From Azolla pinnata (Eukaryota; Streptophyta; Polypodiopsida; Salviniales; Salviniaceae): a stretch of DNA of 62,207 nt. The notes beneath the pieces were generated by a model. It did not search any database, had not been told where the DNA came from, and saw only the letters and a program-made list of their open reading frames with translations. Both the position numbers and the translations under genes were made by a program. This document shows, one piece after another, positions 45,098 to 57,900 of this stretch (the stretch's first letter is position 1; every line of letters begins with the position of its first letter). The stretch covers positions 1 through 62,207 of the forward strand of contig JBBBWG010007668.1 in NCBI GenBank assembly GCA_037176905.1. Direction: 5' to 3'.

Positions 45098-46028
45098 TCG
45101 AACGGAGCTATTCACATGTGTAATGTATATATTGGATTACTGATTGGCGTCTTAATTAGGTTGTCTATTTCTATCAGGGTAAAAGACGGGGATAGGCATT
45201 CTCAAATTTTGCAGCTGTCTTTTTGCAGAATGAATTGGAATCCTTTTTGCTTCAGCTCATCTCAGGAGAAACTGTATATCTTTGAGCTATATATATACCA
45301 AGATCTTTCTTGTATTTTACGAAATGGGAAAAAAAGCTCCCGATTTGGTACAATTTTCATATAAGTTTGGCCGCTCTAGGAACGGCTTGGAACAAGAACA
45401 GTTCCATAAAAGATACCAAAATTTTTTCCTCGTTCAATAACATAATCTAACTGTCTCCGTTTCTAGACATGTACTTTGATGACTCCTAAAACCTAAAACC
45501 TTACTGTCTCAGTTCCACAGACAATTTAACATATAGATTTCCAAAAATTTTCTTGAAGATTTCAACGCTTGTTAAACACTAAGAAAAGGCCCTTCACAGC
45601 GTCCTTTAATTTCAAGGAAACTTTTCAAGATAGTAGACAATTCTTGGCTGCAGACCAGATAGTAGACTTTAGTGAATAAGAATTTGAAGACTAGTACCCA
45701 TGATTATATTCAAGCCAACAGTTACGAGAATTCACTAGGTACTCAGGGCAAATCCAGGCCAACTTCTTTGTGACAAGGTAACAATGTTTTTTCTAACACC
45801 GATATGCTTCAGATCAACTCTAGATGTATCTATCTATTCACAAATACAGATGGTTGTGTAGCATAATCATCAGTCTTCTTCCAAAAAGCTGCCAATCCAG
45901 TTCACACACTGACAACCGAAACAGCGCATGCGCTTTTCCTCTGTTAGGTTACTTCAAAGCATTGAGGCTACAACCAAGCCAAGCCCTATACACTGCACAA
46001 TCTGTTTTCACAGTTTCTTCCAGTCGGT
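45098..46028. other. 3' regions of convergent MOM1-like and MBF1 genes
   Basis: The two genes end 931 bp apart and face each other, so this AT-rich interval should contain both 3' UTRs. No coding frame of substance. Confidence 0.5.
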
Positions 46029-47891
46029 TCATTTCTTCCCCCGTAGCTTGGTGCCCAACACTTTCTCAAGCTTGGCTATTATTTGCTGGTTCGGTATGGC
46101 TTTACCTGATTCATACTCTTGAATCACTTGTGGCTTCTCATTAATTTGCTGCAGAGTAAAACCCATGAAGAACAGTGAGCAAGAGGATCAAGAACCAACA
46201 AAACCATCAAAAGTCTAAATATCATTTACTGGAAGGAACAATTGTCGATTACCTTGGCAAGTTCTGCCTGTGTGAGTTTCTTATCAAGACGAGCTTGCAT
46301 TATGGCTTTCTTGAGATCAGAGGAAACTCTTTCATCTGTCAAAAAGAATAAATTATCAATGATCAACAAAAGACCGACTCCTTTTAGACTTCTGATAGAT
46401 GAAGAATCTCTAGATATTAGAATAACTTACGAGCAAGTTCTTCAGTCTCCTCCGCTAACTTTTTTGTGTTAAGCCCAGGAGTGCTGGTAGAAGGTTTGTT
46501 GGAGCCCGCATTAACTATTAAAATGCATGAACCAACCCATTAACTACTGAATTAATCCACTTTGTCAAGCAAGTGAACAGAATCAAATTAGCAGGAACTT
46601 CCAATATATAACAAAAACACCCTCTACGATTATGGTTAGTAATCAATGACTGGGACATCATAATCTATCAAAACTTATTGTAGTAACAAGAAATCAGAGT
46701 GAGTTTCATTACAATACATTCATGAGCATGCTCTTAAATTAAGTTCAGTAACCAATGAATGACATAAAACAGTTGACAAGAATTTGCTATAACAGTTGAT
46801 AAAATTGAGCAAACAATTAAGGCCAGCATCACAATCAAAAAGATCTTAGCAAAATAATAAGTAAGTGACCAGAGTGAATTTCATGGAAATAGTCTAATGA
46901 AAGCTGCTCTATGATTAGGTTATACAATTTGTCAATGGCATATCACTAGATTAACAGGTGGCCAGAATAAACTTTCCCGATAGTTGGACTCTACATTAGA
47001 GTGTTACATCTCAAGAAAATCTATGAACCGAATTCACTGCATGATCTAACTGATTAGCGCTTTTCAGCCAGGTCCTAAGTTAGTTCGCTGTTATGATAGG
47101 GTTTCTTCAGAAAAGGTCATAAATAGCAACATAGGTTATACTTCTAGATAGGAACAAATATAGCGCCAAAGCAGAGTTCCAGTGCACTAAAGCCAAAAAT
47201 ACTTGTAATTTGAAATAACTACTTCATAAGATACGGTTCAGGTTAGCATAGACATAGCACCAGAAAGAAAGTCAAAATGAAAATATAGCGTCAATTCCTC
47301 TGGACAAGAACACCAGAATTTATCGAAGGACATGAATGAAACTTGATCACATCGTAAAGAAAATGTGACAAGGCTAGTAGCATATGCCAAAAGTTCGCAC
47401 GTATTAACACGCCCCATTCATAGCATCGTTTTGAAAACGAAAAGAAGTACGCATTGAGGGAAGATTTTCTCAGAACAGAAAGAAATTTATAAAATTTTAT
47501 CACGGAGTTTAAGGCACGCACGTATTAACAAACTTCATTCTTTGGACAGAATGGAGGAAAGCAAGTGAAAGGGAAAGAGGCATGATTAAGTAGAACAGAC
47601 TTCATTCTTTGGACAAAACGGAGGAATGAAATGAGGAAACGGGGCGGAAGAATGCGAGGAACAGAGATTAGAAAATAGAAAACAGACGCAGGTAATGACA
47701 ACATACACACGGAGCGAACGAACGAGCGAGATAGAGAGACACAACATACATTTCTTCACCGTCTCAATGGAAGCGCCAGCACGCCGGGCGGCGTTTACAG
47801 TCCTCTCGTCGCGTTTGGCGGCGGCGTTGGGAGGCCTCTTCCTGATGATGACGGGGTCCCAGTCCTGGGGGAGGGGTCCGATTCCACCCAT
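46029..47891 (-). CDS. MBF1: Multiprotein bridging factor 1, transcriptional co-activator
   Basis: Four exons, 47750-47891, 46431-46514, 46253-46335 and 46029-46148, join exactly to 142 residues, the usual length of plant MBF1a/b. The N-terminus is [20 protein letters not shown] then [19 protein letters not shown], the conserved MBF1 domain. The second half is a Cro/C1-type helix-turn-helix ([37 protein letters not shown]), and the protein ends [11 protein letters not shown]1 bridges TBP and bZIP-type regulators in the nucleus and is linked to stress responses. The start is the only ATG giving the family N-terminus; an upstream in-frame extension (MLPAVSIANADF) is not conserved. The first intron is long (1.2 kb). 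Confidence 0.95.
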
Positions 47892-47994
47892 GGCGAAGTC
47901 AGCGTTGGCTATGGAAACGGCGGGGAGCACTTGCGGTTCGGCTTGGATCCCACGGCTCCTTCAGTCGTCGGCGCTCGTTCCTTCGGACTTGTCC

Positions 47995-48205
47995 CGAGAA
48001 GCGGAAGCGGAAGCAGAAGCAGAAGCAGAAACAGAAGCGGAAGCAAAAGCGGAAGCAGAAGCAGAAACAGAAGCGGAAGCAGAAGCAGAAGCGACAGCAA
48101 CAGCAACAGAAGCTGCAGAAGCAACAGAATTCTGATGACGACGGAACTGATCAGAAGAAGAAGACGACGACGGAAATGAAGAAGAAGAAGAAGAAGAAGA
48201 AGGTT
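47995..48205. repeat. GCAGAA hexamer and GAA triplet repeats in the MBF1 5' region
   Basis: G(C/A)(A/G)GAAGC-type hexamers fill 47998-48122 and a GAA run follows at 48177-48203. On the MBF1 strand these are CTTCTG and TTC repeats, about 100-310 bp upstream of the start and probably in the 5' UTR. Confidence 0.8.
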
Positions 48206-48219
48206 CGGAAGGTTCTAGA

Positions 48220-49325
48220 AGAGCCCCAATTTCTTCTTATTTGCATTTCTGGCCCCTGTCCACAAATTTCCCTAATTTCCATTTCTGGCCCCTGTCTACC
48301 AATTTCCCTAAATTTCTCAAGAGGGCTCAAGCTGAGCTTGAACATGTTTTTATTCAGATATCAAGATAGAACCATTTTTTCATTTATATGTGTTTTTTGT
48401 TGATAGCTTTTGTATATTCTTTTGTTAACCCTTGTCATTTTTCTGTTCCTTTCCATTTGGTCACTCGTAGATATAGTTCCACTCGCTCGTTGACGAAGGT
48501 TTTACGTAGATAGAGAACTCAATACGAAGCGATGGTAAAGGAGATTTTCTAGCGAGCTTGGAGATGTATATAATATGTACTCGAGACACTTCATCATCAC
48601 ACTCAAAGAAATAATTTGCCTAAAGGTTTTTCCGTTGATTGTCAAGACACTCTTAAACACAATTGGGCCTCTTTATGAAGAGGGATGAAGGTAAGGAGGT
48701 GGCTATCGATAAGCCATTTGTGGCTGATAGATTAGAAGTGAATTAGCAAGGTAAGTTACCAGCCAGACGATAACATGATTTCCAGATAGGTCCATTGTTT
48801 ATTTTCCACCAATTTACGACTTTCTTTTTCTTTTTTAGAAGGTCAAGATAGACTAACACATTGAGTCTGAAGACAGGCGGAAGCATGCTAGAGTCGTTCT
48901 TTTGGAAAAATGATTTGCTAATGCCATCTTTAAAACACAAGAGACGACGATGCTTCTATCCAAGGTAAAATACAAGTTAAATGAAATTGTATAGTTGGTT
49001 GTTATTTTGCGTCGAAGGATTTCGACTTCAATCATGAGCTCCGTATGCTTTCTGTAGTTCCAAATTGTGAGATCAGAAAATTGCGGAGGTGTCTGCGTCC
49101 TCTGCCTTAACCTTTCGTAATTTTTTTCAGTTACTTTTAACACAAAGATTGGATTCTCTTTCACACACACGCAGACACAAAAACTCGATCGGGTAACAGG
49201 AGCTGAAACCTGCATGTAAAACGTCGAACGTATTATACGCACCTACATTTTGTACGTCCGCTTTCTGTGTACAGAGTATACAAGCTGAAAGCCGGGATTA
49301 TGTGCACGCGACATTCTGCGCATAA
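48220..49325. other. Intergenic sequence, no gene recognised
   Basis: A short direct repeat (ATTTCTGGCCCCTGTC(C/T)ACxAATTTCCCTAA) occurs twice at about 48245 and 48280. A minus-strand frame of 129 residues (48853-49242) has no recognisable domain and AT-rich, non-coding-like composition. Confidence 0.4.
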
Positions 49326-49329
49326 TGGA

Positions 49330-49675
49330 TTACTGCAAATCTGCTACCATGTGTTATGCGTATGCGTATTTTGGACTCGACTTTCTGCGTATGGATCAGA
49401 ACTGCAATCTGCTACCACGTGTTATATGTATGCGTATTTTGTATGTTGACTTTCTACGTATGGATCGGTACTGCGATCTACTACCACGTGTTATACGTAC
49501 GCGTATTTTATATGTTGACTCTCTACGTATGGATCAGTACTGCAATATGCTACCACTACCACGTGTTATATGTACGCGTATTTTGTACGTTGACTTTCTG
49601 CGTATGGAGTATAGCTGCAGCCTGGATCATGTACATGTATGGATGTATGTATTTTTGTGCGTTGACTTTTGGGGG
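49330..49675 (+). promoter_or_regulatory. Tandem 66-75-bp array with repeated G-box, ACGCGT-like and TTGAC words
   Basis: Four to five units of CTGCTACCACGTGTTATxxGTAxGCGTATTTTxTATGTTGACTxTCTxCGTATGGATC. Exact CACGTG lies at 49416, 49485 and 49560, with CATGTG in the first unit. TTGAC recurs at about 49446, 49516, 49588 and 49655. TACGCGTA appears in two units. The array ends just before a 5'-UTR-like region of the small gene at 50511-54293, so a promoter-enhancer role is plausible. Confidence 0.55.
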
Positions 49676-50373
49676 GGGGTGTAGAGTAATCTGCAGATTC
49701 CTTCCCATGTCCCATTCATTACTTTCTCTGCACTAACATTGCATCCAGAATTTCGATCCTAATTCTTCGCTCCATCGATCCATTGCCCTAATTCTAGCTG
49801 CTCTGCCGAAAATCCTCGCCGATCGATCCTTAAATCTTAACCCGGAAATCGTCGATCTGCGAGCTGTTGCTGCTGTTTCAGCCGATCGATCAGGTCATCT
49901 AATTAGTTGTAATCCCCAAATCGAATCCCTGCATTCCCAACAATGCTGATGATCACGATCCGATGATTGATTAATTATTCCTGCCTACTGGCCCCTGAAT
50001 TCCGTCCATTGAATCGATAATGATCTGATTATCATTACCTCCCAATTCTGATCATCCGATGATTAATTAATTATTCCTGCCTAATGGCCCCTGAATTCTG
50101 TACATTGAATCCAATAAGTTTCTCATGACGATCCGTGTCCCTGCAACACCGATCATCCGGTTATGGAGCGCCTGTACAAAATCGATCGATGATCTGAGTG
50201 CATTGATGATCATCCGATTTTCACGATCATGCAGGAGCACCTGAATTTTTCTGTGCATCGATCGGATAATCGGATTGGATCAGACGAATGTTATTCCCAC
50301 GCTGCACTGATCGGCAATCCCGATTATGATCGAGGCACCTGAATTCTGTGCATCAATCCATGATCGGATCCGA

Positions 50374-51115
50374 TCGGACGCATGCCCACCATTGATCATC
50401 CGAGGATTTGAGCACATGAATTCTCTGAATCTAATTCGATTGTTGAATCTGATGGCCCGCAGATTAGATCGAGGGCGATTACGAGCGGCGGCGGCGGCGG
50501 CAGCTGTAACATGGCTGTAAGTCCGAATGCATGTGCATGTGTGCACGCATGTATGTGCATGTATTTGCATGTGTGCATGTGCATGTATGTGCATGTATTT
50601 GCATGTATGCATGTGCATGTGCATGTATGTGCATGTGCATTTGTATGCGTATATACATATGTATGCCAATGCGTCGGTATCATTTGTAAATCCATGCGCA
50701 TGTTCCATGTGTACGCATGTGTATGTGCATGCGTGAGCACGCACTCGGACGCATGCCCACCATTGATCATCCGAGGATTTGAGCACATGAATTCTCTGAA
50801 TCTAATTCGATTGTTGAATCTGATGGCCCGCAGATTAGATCGAGGGCGATTACGAGCGGCGGCGGCGGCGGCAGCTGTAACATGGCTGTAAGTCCGAATG
50901 CATGTGCATGTGTGCACGCATGTATGTGCATGTATTTGCATGTGTGCATGTGCATGTATGTGCATGTATTTGCATGTATGCATGTGCATGTGCATGTATG
51001 TGCATGTGCATTTGTATGCGTATATACATATGTATGCCAATGCGTCGGTATCATTTGTAAATCCATGCGCATGTTCCATGTGTACGCATGTGTATGTGCA
51101 TGCGTGAGCACGCAC
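50374..51115. repeat. Exact 371-bp tandem duplication containing the first coding exon
   Basis: 50374-50744 and 50745-51115 appear identical. Each holds an AACATGGCT|GTAAGT start-plus-donor and a TGCATG-rich stretch. Being exact, it is either very recent or an assembly duplication. Confidence 0.9.
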
Positions 51116-54100
51116 TTGCATCATGTGCATGCGCATCCGTATGCGTCTGCAGATGCATCCACGCATGCATACACATACATACGTGTGCATGTGCAATGTA
51201 TGTGCATGTGCGTGTGCGTATGTATGTAGGTGCATGTGCATGGGTGTGCGTATGTCGACGTATGTCGATGATGCGCATGTGCATGTGTGGGTATGTGTAT
51301 GCGCATGTGTGGGCATGTGTATGTGCATTTTTGTATGTTGATGCGCATGTCCATGGGTCCGTATGTGTACGTGCATGCGTGAGAACGCACACGCATCATG
51401 CGCATGCGCATGCATGTGATGCATTTTGCATTCGCTTGATGTATATCGGCATGTGTAACATGCCCATGCACGTGTGTATGTATGTATGTATGTATGCATG
51501 CATGTATGTAAGTCTATATGTATGTATGTATGTATGTATGTATGCATGCATGTATGTGAGTCTATATGTATGTATGTATGTATGTATGCCTATGCTGTTC
51601 GCATGTTTGTGTATGTATGTATGTATGTATGCATGCATGCATGTGTGCGTGTATGCATACATATATGTGTGCTGTGTGTGGATGTAAGTATGCATGTGTG
51701 TGTGCGCGTTTGTGTAATGTGTGTATGTATGTGTGCGCGTTTGTTGTGTATGTATGTATGCATGTATGTATGTGTGCATGTATGCATGTGTGTATGTATG
51801 TATGTGTGCAAATAAATACATGTGTTCAACACCATCATTCTATTCATGTTTCTTCATGTTGATGGACCATAGGGTGCAAATGAGGATTATACGATGATAT
51901 TCAGCAAAGCAATCGAAGGGAAGAAATCGAAGCAGGTTAAAACAAAAGTCTCTGCCACGTTTTTAATCAGTTTCTATTGCTTCTGTATAATCTCCGTATG
52001 ATCGAATGGTTTCGAATCATACGACCACCTAATCGTGTTCCACGGCCTTTCGATGATTTGGTGTGATTATTAATGGCCAATCTACGGATATATCTATCCA
52101 TGATCCAAATGTTAGTTGCTTAATAACGATCTGCATGAGCAAGTGCACACGAAATTATGCTCTCTCGAATGCCATTCGTTCGCTCATTCATTCTTATAAC
52201 CTTCTCTGTGAAGCTCAGGATATCCCCAAATTTAGCGATGATGCAAATGCCAGTTATACGAGCATATTCGATCAGGTGATAGATGAGAAGAAATTGCAAA
52301 AGGTTTCAAAAATCTAACTCCTCTCACAAGCACTTTCTACATCCTTTTTTTTTATCAAGTTTCTTACTTGTTTCTTAACTAACAGCTAATCGATCTAAGT
52401 TTGCAAAACGTTCGCGAGTGTTGTGAGCGAATAACATACCATTCGCTCATAACACTCGCAAACGTTTGCAGGCTTACATTCATGTTTGCAAAACCAGAAG
52501 CTTGCGAATGTTATGTTCTATGTATGTATGTAGATCGACTAATCTTGTCTATCTTTTGAATGCTCTGATGTTTTCAAGGATGGAGCGACCAAGCCCCATG
52601 CCATACCTCTGTTCCCCACCCATCATGCTCCTGATGATCGGGCTTCTGTAAGCAAATTCCTCCGACAGATTTACATGCATTTCATTCGCGCTTTCGATGC
52701 ATACATACATCTTTCATTAGGTATAAAAGAAAACCAACTAATTGTCGACGGCTTCCATTCAACATTTGGCACCAGGATCCGTCTGTTCTGGAACTGGTTT
52801 AGGGCCCTTTTTAAAGTGCGATTTGAATCGAGCTCCCTAGTTGGATCGTTGTTTAATCGGCTTCTCCTTTTTTTGTTTGTTTTGTCGCGATTCGATTTTG
52901 TCGAGCCTTGTTTTTCTTCCAATATTTTCCCCTCCTTTGTGTTGCAGTGGTGGAGACGTTTCCTCCGTCGCTTCTTCCATCACAAAGAGTAGCGGTAAGT
53001 TTGGCAGGTTCTCGCTAATTTTATCTTGGCAGCTTGTGTATATACTTCGACGCCTCTAAATGCACGATGATGCTTCGTTTCCAACACAATAATTTGTTGG
53101 TCATCTTGTTCATATCCGACATCTGCCTCATACTTGGCTCATGGTACCATTGTTATCAGATGTTTTAGCCACAGTATCTGTCAGCCTTGCCCGCCAAATC
53201 CTTTGGGGTACTCTAAAGTTGGTGGATGTTTGCTATTCCCTCTCGATGTATTTTCTCGTGAATGTCTCAATGTAAATGTAATAAGATGTTTTCTCTCTCA
53301 TTGATAGACTTATCAAGTGAATCGGTTGCAAGGGGTTGCATATAATAGCTAAAATTTGGTTGATTGAGATCGCAAAAAACGAGTTCTAAATCGAGTGTAT
53401 CAGAGACATCAAATCTGTAAGCAACATGTCTAATGTATTGTAAAAATGCTAGAGCTAATGGCTTTAAAGCCTCCATACTACAAAACACAAATTCAAGGTC
53501 AAGGAAGAGTAAGACTCTTAATCTAACAAACTTTGTAATTAAAGATTACGCTAGAAGTTACGGTGTTTTGGGTCCTGATCGTAAATACATGGTTAAGTAG
53601 GATGTAAATCAAATGGAGCAATATGCAAGTCAAACACCTATGTCAAGCCGACTTGGATTGATTGCTCTGATCGACACTTTCAGCTTGTTCTGTTTTAGTT
53701 TTCAAGCGATTATCTTGAGTGGTCCAAGACGAAGAGTTCAAATGGAAATAGAAGACAAATCAATGCGTCAATAATTGGTGCTGAATCCTGTAATAGGGAT
53801 CAAAGAGATTACAAGTATTTAAGTGTGAGCTAAGTACATGTATGAGAATATTCCAAAATGTTTTAGGCTCTAAAATATTCTCAAAGTTTCTAGAACTTTT
53901 TAGATGTATATTACAGAAAAAATTCAGGCTAACAAATACAAATATATATATATAGACTCACGTAAAAAGGATTAAACACAAATCACTATTGAGGTAAAGT
54001 TGCGAGTTCGATTCTCGTTGGGAATATATTTTTGTGTCACTACATTGTGAAATGTGGCATGCGTGTAGTCTTCCGCAAATGATAGCAAGGCATTATACTC

Positions 54101-54293
54101 TTGCAATTTGTCAAAGGGCATTTCTGCAACTTCTTATCAACTAGTGGTTCAACATATATTGGTCGGATAACGGATCTTACAGAAGGAATTTGAACTGATA
54201 GAACAAGCAATCCAACAATTTGAGCGATTGCAGAAGCACATCGACGCTTACAAACCTGACCTGGATTACATCAACCACGTGAAACACAAGTGA
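50511..54293 (+). CDS. Small six-exon gene of unknown function, 123 residues
   Basis: All introns are phase 0: 50511-50516 (or its copy 50882-50887), 51873-51935, 52219-52302, 52579-52647, 52956-52994, 54183-54293. The start codon lies six bases before the first donor (AACATGGCT|GTAAGT), in good plant start context. The product begins MAGANEDYTMIFSKAIEGKK and ends with a helical, charged tail (ELIEQAIQQFERLQKHID..YINHVKHK). Exons 2 and 3 are related: ANEDYTMIFSKAIEGKK against ANASYTSIFDQVIDEKK. The exon 5 acceptor was chosen (GGTGGAG|ACG) because the nearer TTGCAG acceptor leads to a stop. I do not recognise the family. The size and soluble helical tail suggest a small cytosolic or nuclear adaptor-like protein, but this is a guess. 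Confidence 0.6.
51116..51815. repeat. TGCATGTG and TATG microsatellites in intron 1 of the small gene
   Basis: GTGCATGTGCGTATG words grade into TATGTATG runs near 51475-51600 and 51720-51810. Long frames on both strands are repeat-derived. Confidence 0.9.
52406..52467. other. 27-bp near-perfect inverted repeat in intron 3 of the small gene
   Basis: AAACGTTCGCGAGTGTTGTGAGCGAAT (52406-52432) pairs with 52441-52467 across an eight-base loop with two mismatches. A third related piece (GCTTGCGAATGTTATG) follows near 52500. It could be a small foldback element or a hairpin RNA source. Confidence 0.8.
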
Positions 54294-54912
54294 GCTATGC
54301 ACATGAAACAATGAAACACCAATTTGTTTACAACATGGCATGGAGCCATGCAGTGTAAGGTAAACTCGATCTAGGAGAACGAGACATCGGAGTCGGTGTC
54401 ATTCGCCAGTTTGATCAAGAAGCCTTCCGTTTGCAACTGGGTTTGTCTCTCCGATGCAATCACGTATATCAAGATCCCGCAAAACCCAAGTACGATTACA
54501 TCAAACTCGAGCCTATGACGTTCCCGCGAGCTGCAATTCTTCTGTTTCGGGCAGACCTCGGGGCCATTCGATCCCCGATCGCTCGGAGGTGTTTCTGTTT
54601 TCATTTCCTATTTCTACGAGGAATCGTCTGCCCCATTTAGGATTTAGGGTTTAGGGTTTAGAGTTTAGGCTTTAGGTTTTAGGGTTTAGGGTTTAAGGTT
54701 TAGGGTTTAGGTTAGGGTTTAGGGTTTAGGGTTTCTTAAAATGGCTTTCTCTTCAAATTAGTAGGAAAGGCAGAAAGCAAAAAAGCAAAAAAGCAAAAAG
54801 CAAAAAGCAGAAATCCAACAGAAGTGCAGAAGAAGAAGAAGAAGAAGAAGAAGAAGAAGAAAACGAAGAAGAAGAAGAAGAAGAAGAAGAAGAAAACGAA
54901 GAAGAAGAAGAA

Positions 54913-54944
<32 letters not shown>

Positions 54945-54970
54945 AGAAGAGGCTCTGATTCGCAGCCGCC
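54294..54970. other. Short intergenic region and TPLATE promoter
   Basis: Between the small gene's stop and the TPLATE start. Holds about ten TTTAGGGTT telomere-like words at 54640-54735 and a GAAGAA then GACGAC triplet run at 54827-54945 that ends 25 bp before the TPLATE start, so it lies in the 5' UTR or core promoter. Confidence 0.7.
54640..54735 (+). promoter_or_regulatory. Telo-box cluster upstream of TPLATE
   Basis: Repeated GGGTTTAGGGTTTAG words, about 240-330 bp before the start codon. Typical of telo-box promoters, but could also be a small interstitial telomere tract. Confidence 0.45.
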
Positions 54971-57900
54971 ATGGATGCGATCCGAGCAGATCTAGCTTCC
55001 AACGACGCTCTCCGGCAGTCGCAAGCCCTCCTCAGCGCCCTCCAACTCGCCGCCGCAGGTAAGGACATCTCCTCCATCTCCCGATCCGCTTGCGACGAGA
55101 TCATCGCGAGCCCCGCCAATGCCGTCTGCAAGAAGCTGGCTTTCGATCTCATCCGAGGCACCCGCCTCACCTCCGAGCAGTGGGAGACCGTGTGCCGAGG
55201 CATCAAGAACGACTTCGACTTCCCGGATCCCGACGTCACCGCCGCCGGCGTCTCCTTCCTCAGCGCCATCCCTTCCTGGCGCCTCGGGAATCTCATCTCC
55301 GATTGCAGCAAGGAGATCTCCAACTGCATCGCGAGCGAGAATCAGCACCTCCGGTATGCCATCGCCGAGACGCTGGGCTGCATCCTCGCCCGCGATGATG
55401 TGGTCACGCTCTGCGAATCGAGCGCGCCTCTCTCGGATAAGGTGAGCAATTGGTGGAAGCAGATCGGCCAAACCATGCTCGACGTGTCGGATGCGGTTTC
55501 GAGAGTTGCATTTGAGGCGGTAGGCCGGCTGTTTCTGGAATTCAGTACCAAGAGGATGAGCCGGCTCGCCGGCGATCGGATCATTTCGACCGAAGCTTCG
55601 TTAGCCATTCGATCCAATTGGGTTATCTCGATGTGCAAATTTGTGTGGGAGAAGAGGAATGTGCTCATGGCTCGGTCTCTTGTGCTCCCTACCGAGAGCC
55701 TCGGTGCTACCGTGCAACCCCTGGTTTTCGCCATCAAAGCTGTTGCAACAGGAATGGTGGAAGAGATGCATGCCATCTCGGGTGGAGATGGAAGTCCTCG
55801 AGGTCCTATGGGAGAGAAGGGCTTTGTAAATGCCGAAAGGATACTGGCGGTTTCGGATCTCGTTTCGCACTTGGTCCCCTTCCTTTCGTCTTCAGACCCT
55901 GCATTGGTCTTCGAAGTTGGAATCAATTTGCTTTCACTTGCTGATGTTCCCGGGGGCAAACCCGAGTGGGCATCAGCTTCCATCACAGCAATTCTGACCC
56001 TATGGGACCGACAAGAATACATCGCTGGCCGTGAAAGTATTGTTAAGGCAGTGGTTCAAAATCTTCAACTCCTCGATTTACACATGCAAGTTTCGTTGTT
56101 TAAACGGTTGCTGACAATGGTCAGGAATTTGCGTGTCGAGGCCGATCGAATGCATGCATTGGCATGCATTTGCCGCACAGCTTTGTGTGTAGATTTGTTT
56201 GCAAGGGAGAGCGTGCGGAGGGGTCAAAAACCCCTTCCAGGAACAGATATTGCATCATTGTTTGAAGATCCGAAAACGAAAGAGGATCTCACGAGCACAA
56301 GTAGCCCTAGCCTTTTTCGAGAGGAGCTAGTTGCATGCTTGGTCGAGAGTTGTTTTCAGCTCTCGTTACCTCTTCCAAGGCAAACTTCTTCTGGGACGGA
56401 AAGTAGAGTGATTGGTGCCTTGGCCTATGGAGCAGGTTATGAAGCTATGAGCTGGACCCAAACTGCCCTGGAGGTTGTGGAGGTCTGCAAGCCTTGTGTC
56501 AAATGGGATTGTGAAGGAAGAACCTATGCTATGGATTGTTATCTCAAGCTTCTCGTGAGGCTTTGCCATATATATGATACAAGAGGGGGTGTGAAGAAAA
56601 TTAAAGATGGAGCTAGTCAAGAACAAATTTTGAATGAAACCCGACTCCAAGCACTACAGCGTGAACTGGTGAAAGACTTGCACGAGGTAATGTTTTAGTA
56701 GATGAGAGCATATGTTTCATGACTGGTTAATAGCATACTAAAGCATTGATAAAGGCTGTATTCTTTATTTATTAAGAACAGGTAGCCACACCAAGGCTGT
56801 TAGCTAGATTGATTTGGGCACTTGGGGAGCACTTTGACCTGCATGGTCTTGATCCTCTTCTTGCAGATGATCCTGAAGATCCTCTCAACATAGTTGTTGC
56901 AAATGTTCACAAAGTTCTTTTCCATGGTGACTCACCATTGAATGTATCAACAAACAGGCTTCAAGATGTCCAAGCTGTGTTACTGTGTGCACAGCATCTC
57001 GGTGCTCGGTATCCTAGAGCTGCGCAGCTTTTCACTAAGGAATTGGAGGATTTTCGCAATAGTACTTTCACTGATTCTGTCAGCAAGCATCAATGCCGTC
57101 TGATCTTACAGATATTCCAGCATACTTCTAAGCATCCAGAATCCAGGTTAATACTTCTTCACCTGGTTTAGATTACATGTGAAAGTTGGGTGTTTCTTTG
57201 TTTCTACTGAGATTATATTCTTCACCATAGGACTGATCATAGTCTTTCAGTTTTGGATTAGATCTTTTATCGTGTTTTTGTATATCAGGTATTGATTGCG
57301 ATTTAGTTATGAAGTGAATTTGTCTACTTGTAGAAATTGGGCACTGATGTATTCTGATTTCAAGTCATCTCACAAATTTTGAAGTTAAAGGTGGAAGAAG
57401 AACCTTTCACGATTTCATTCGGCATAAGAAATTGAGGATGATACTGAGAATATTCATGTAAATGTGAATGGCTCTTTTGCCATCCTCATATAATCCCGTA
57501 TCCAGCTTATTAGATTTGTGGAATAATTGGATGGCCCTCTATTGCAAAGACAGCCACATCTGATAGACAGATTATATAGCAGAAACTTTTTTTTCTCTGC
57601 TCAAATTTCTTTTTTCTGGTCGATTGAAGAACCTAATTATGAAACCCTCAAACGTTTTGACAGCTGGGTAGGATCAGCAGGGGCAACAGGAGATTATCCA
57701 TTCAGCCACCACAAGCTTTCAGTGCAGTTTTTTGATGCATCTGCTGCACAGGACCGGAAAATTGAAGATCTTGTTCGCAAAGCTGTTCAAGAGCTGTGGA
57801 GGCCTGCACCAAGTGAACTGTTTCTCCTAGTTACTAAAGGGACTGACTCTTCACTCTTGAAATCACCTCCAACCACTCGCACATTATCTGCAAGCAGTGA

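Noticed and set aside
48853-49242. 129-residue minus-strand frame
   Set aside because: Base composition and residue mix look non-coding; no start context, partner exon or domain found.
50280-51862. Several frames of 100-380 residues on both strands
   Set aside because: They arise from the 371-bp duplication and TGCATG/TATG microsatellites in intron 1 of the small gene.
53990-54030. Possible tRNA or SINE because of GCGAGTTCGATTCTCG
   Set aside because: B-box-like word only; the upstream 60 bp give no convincing A box and no second copy was found in the window.
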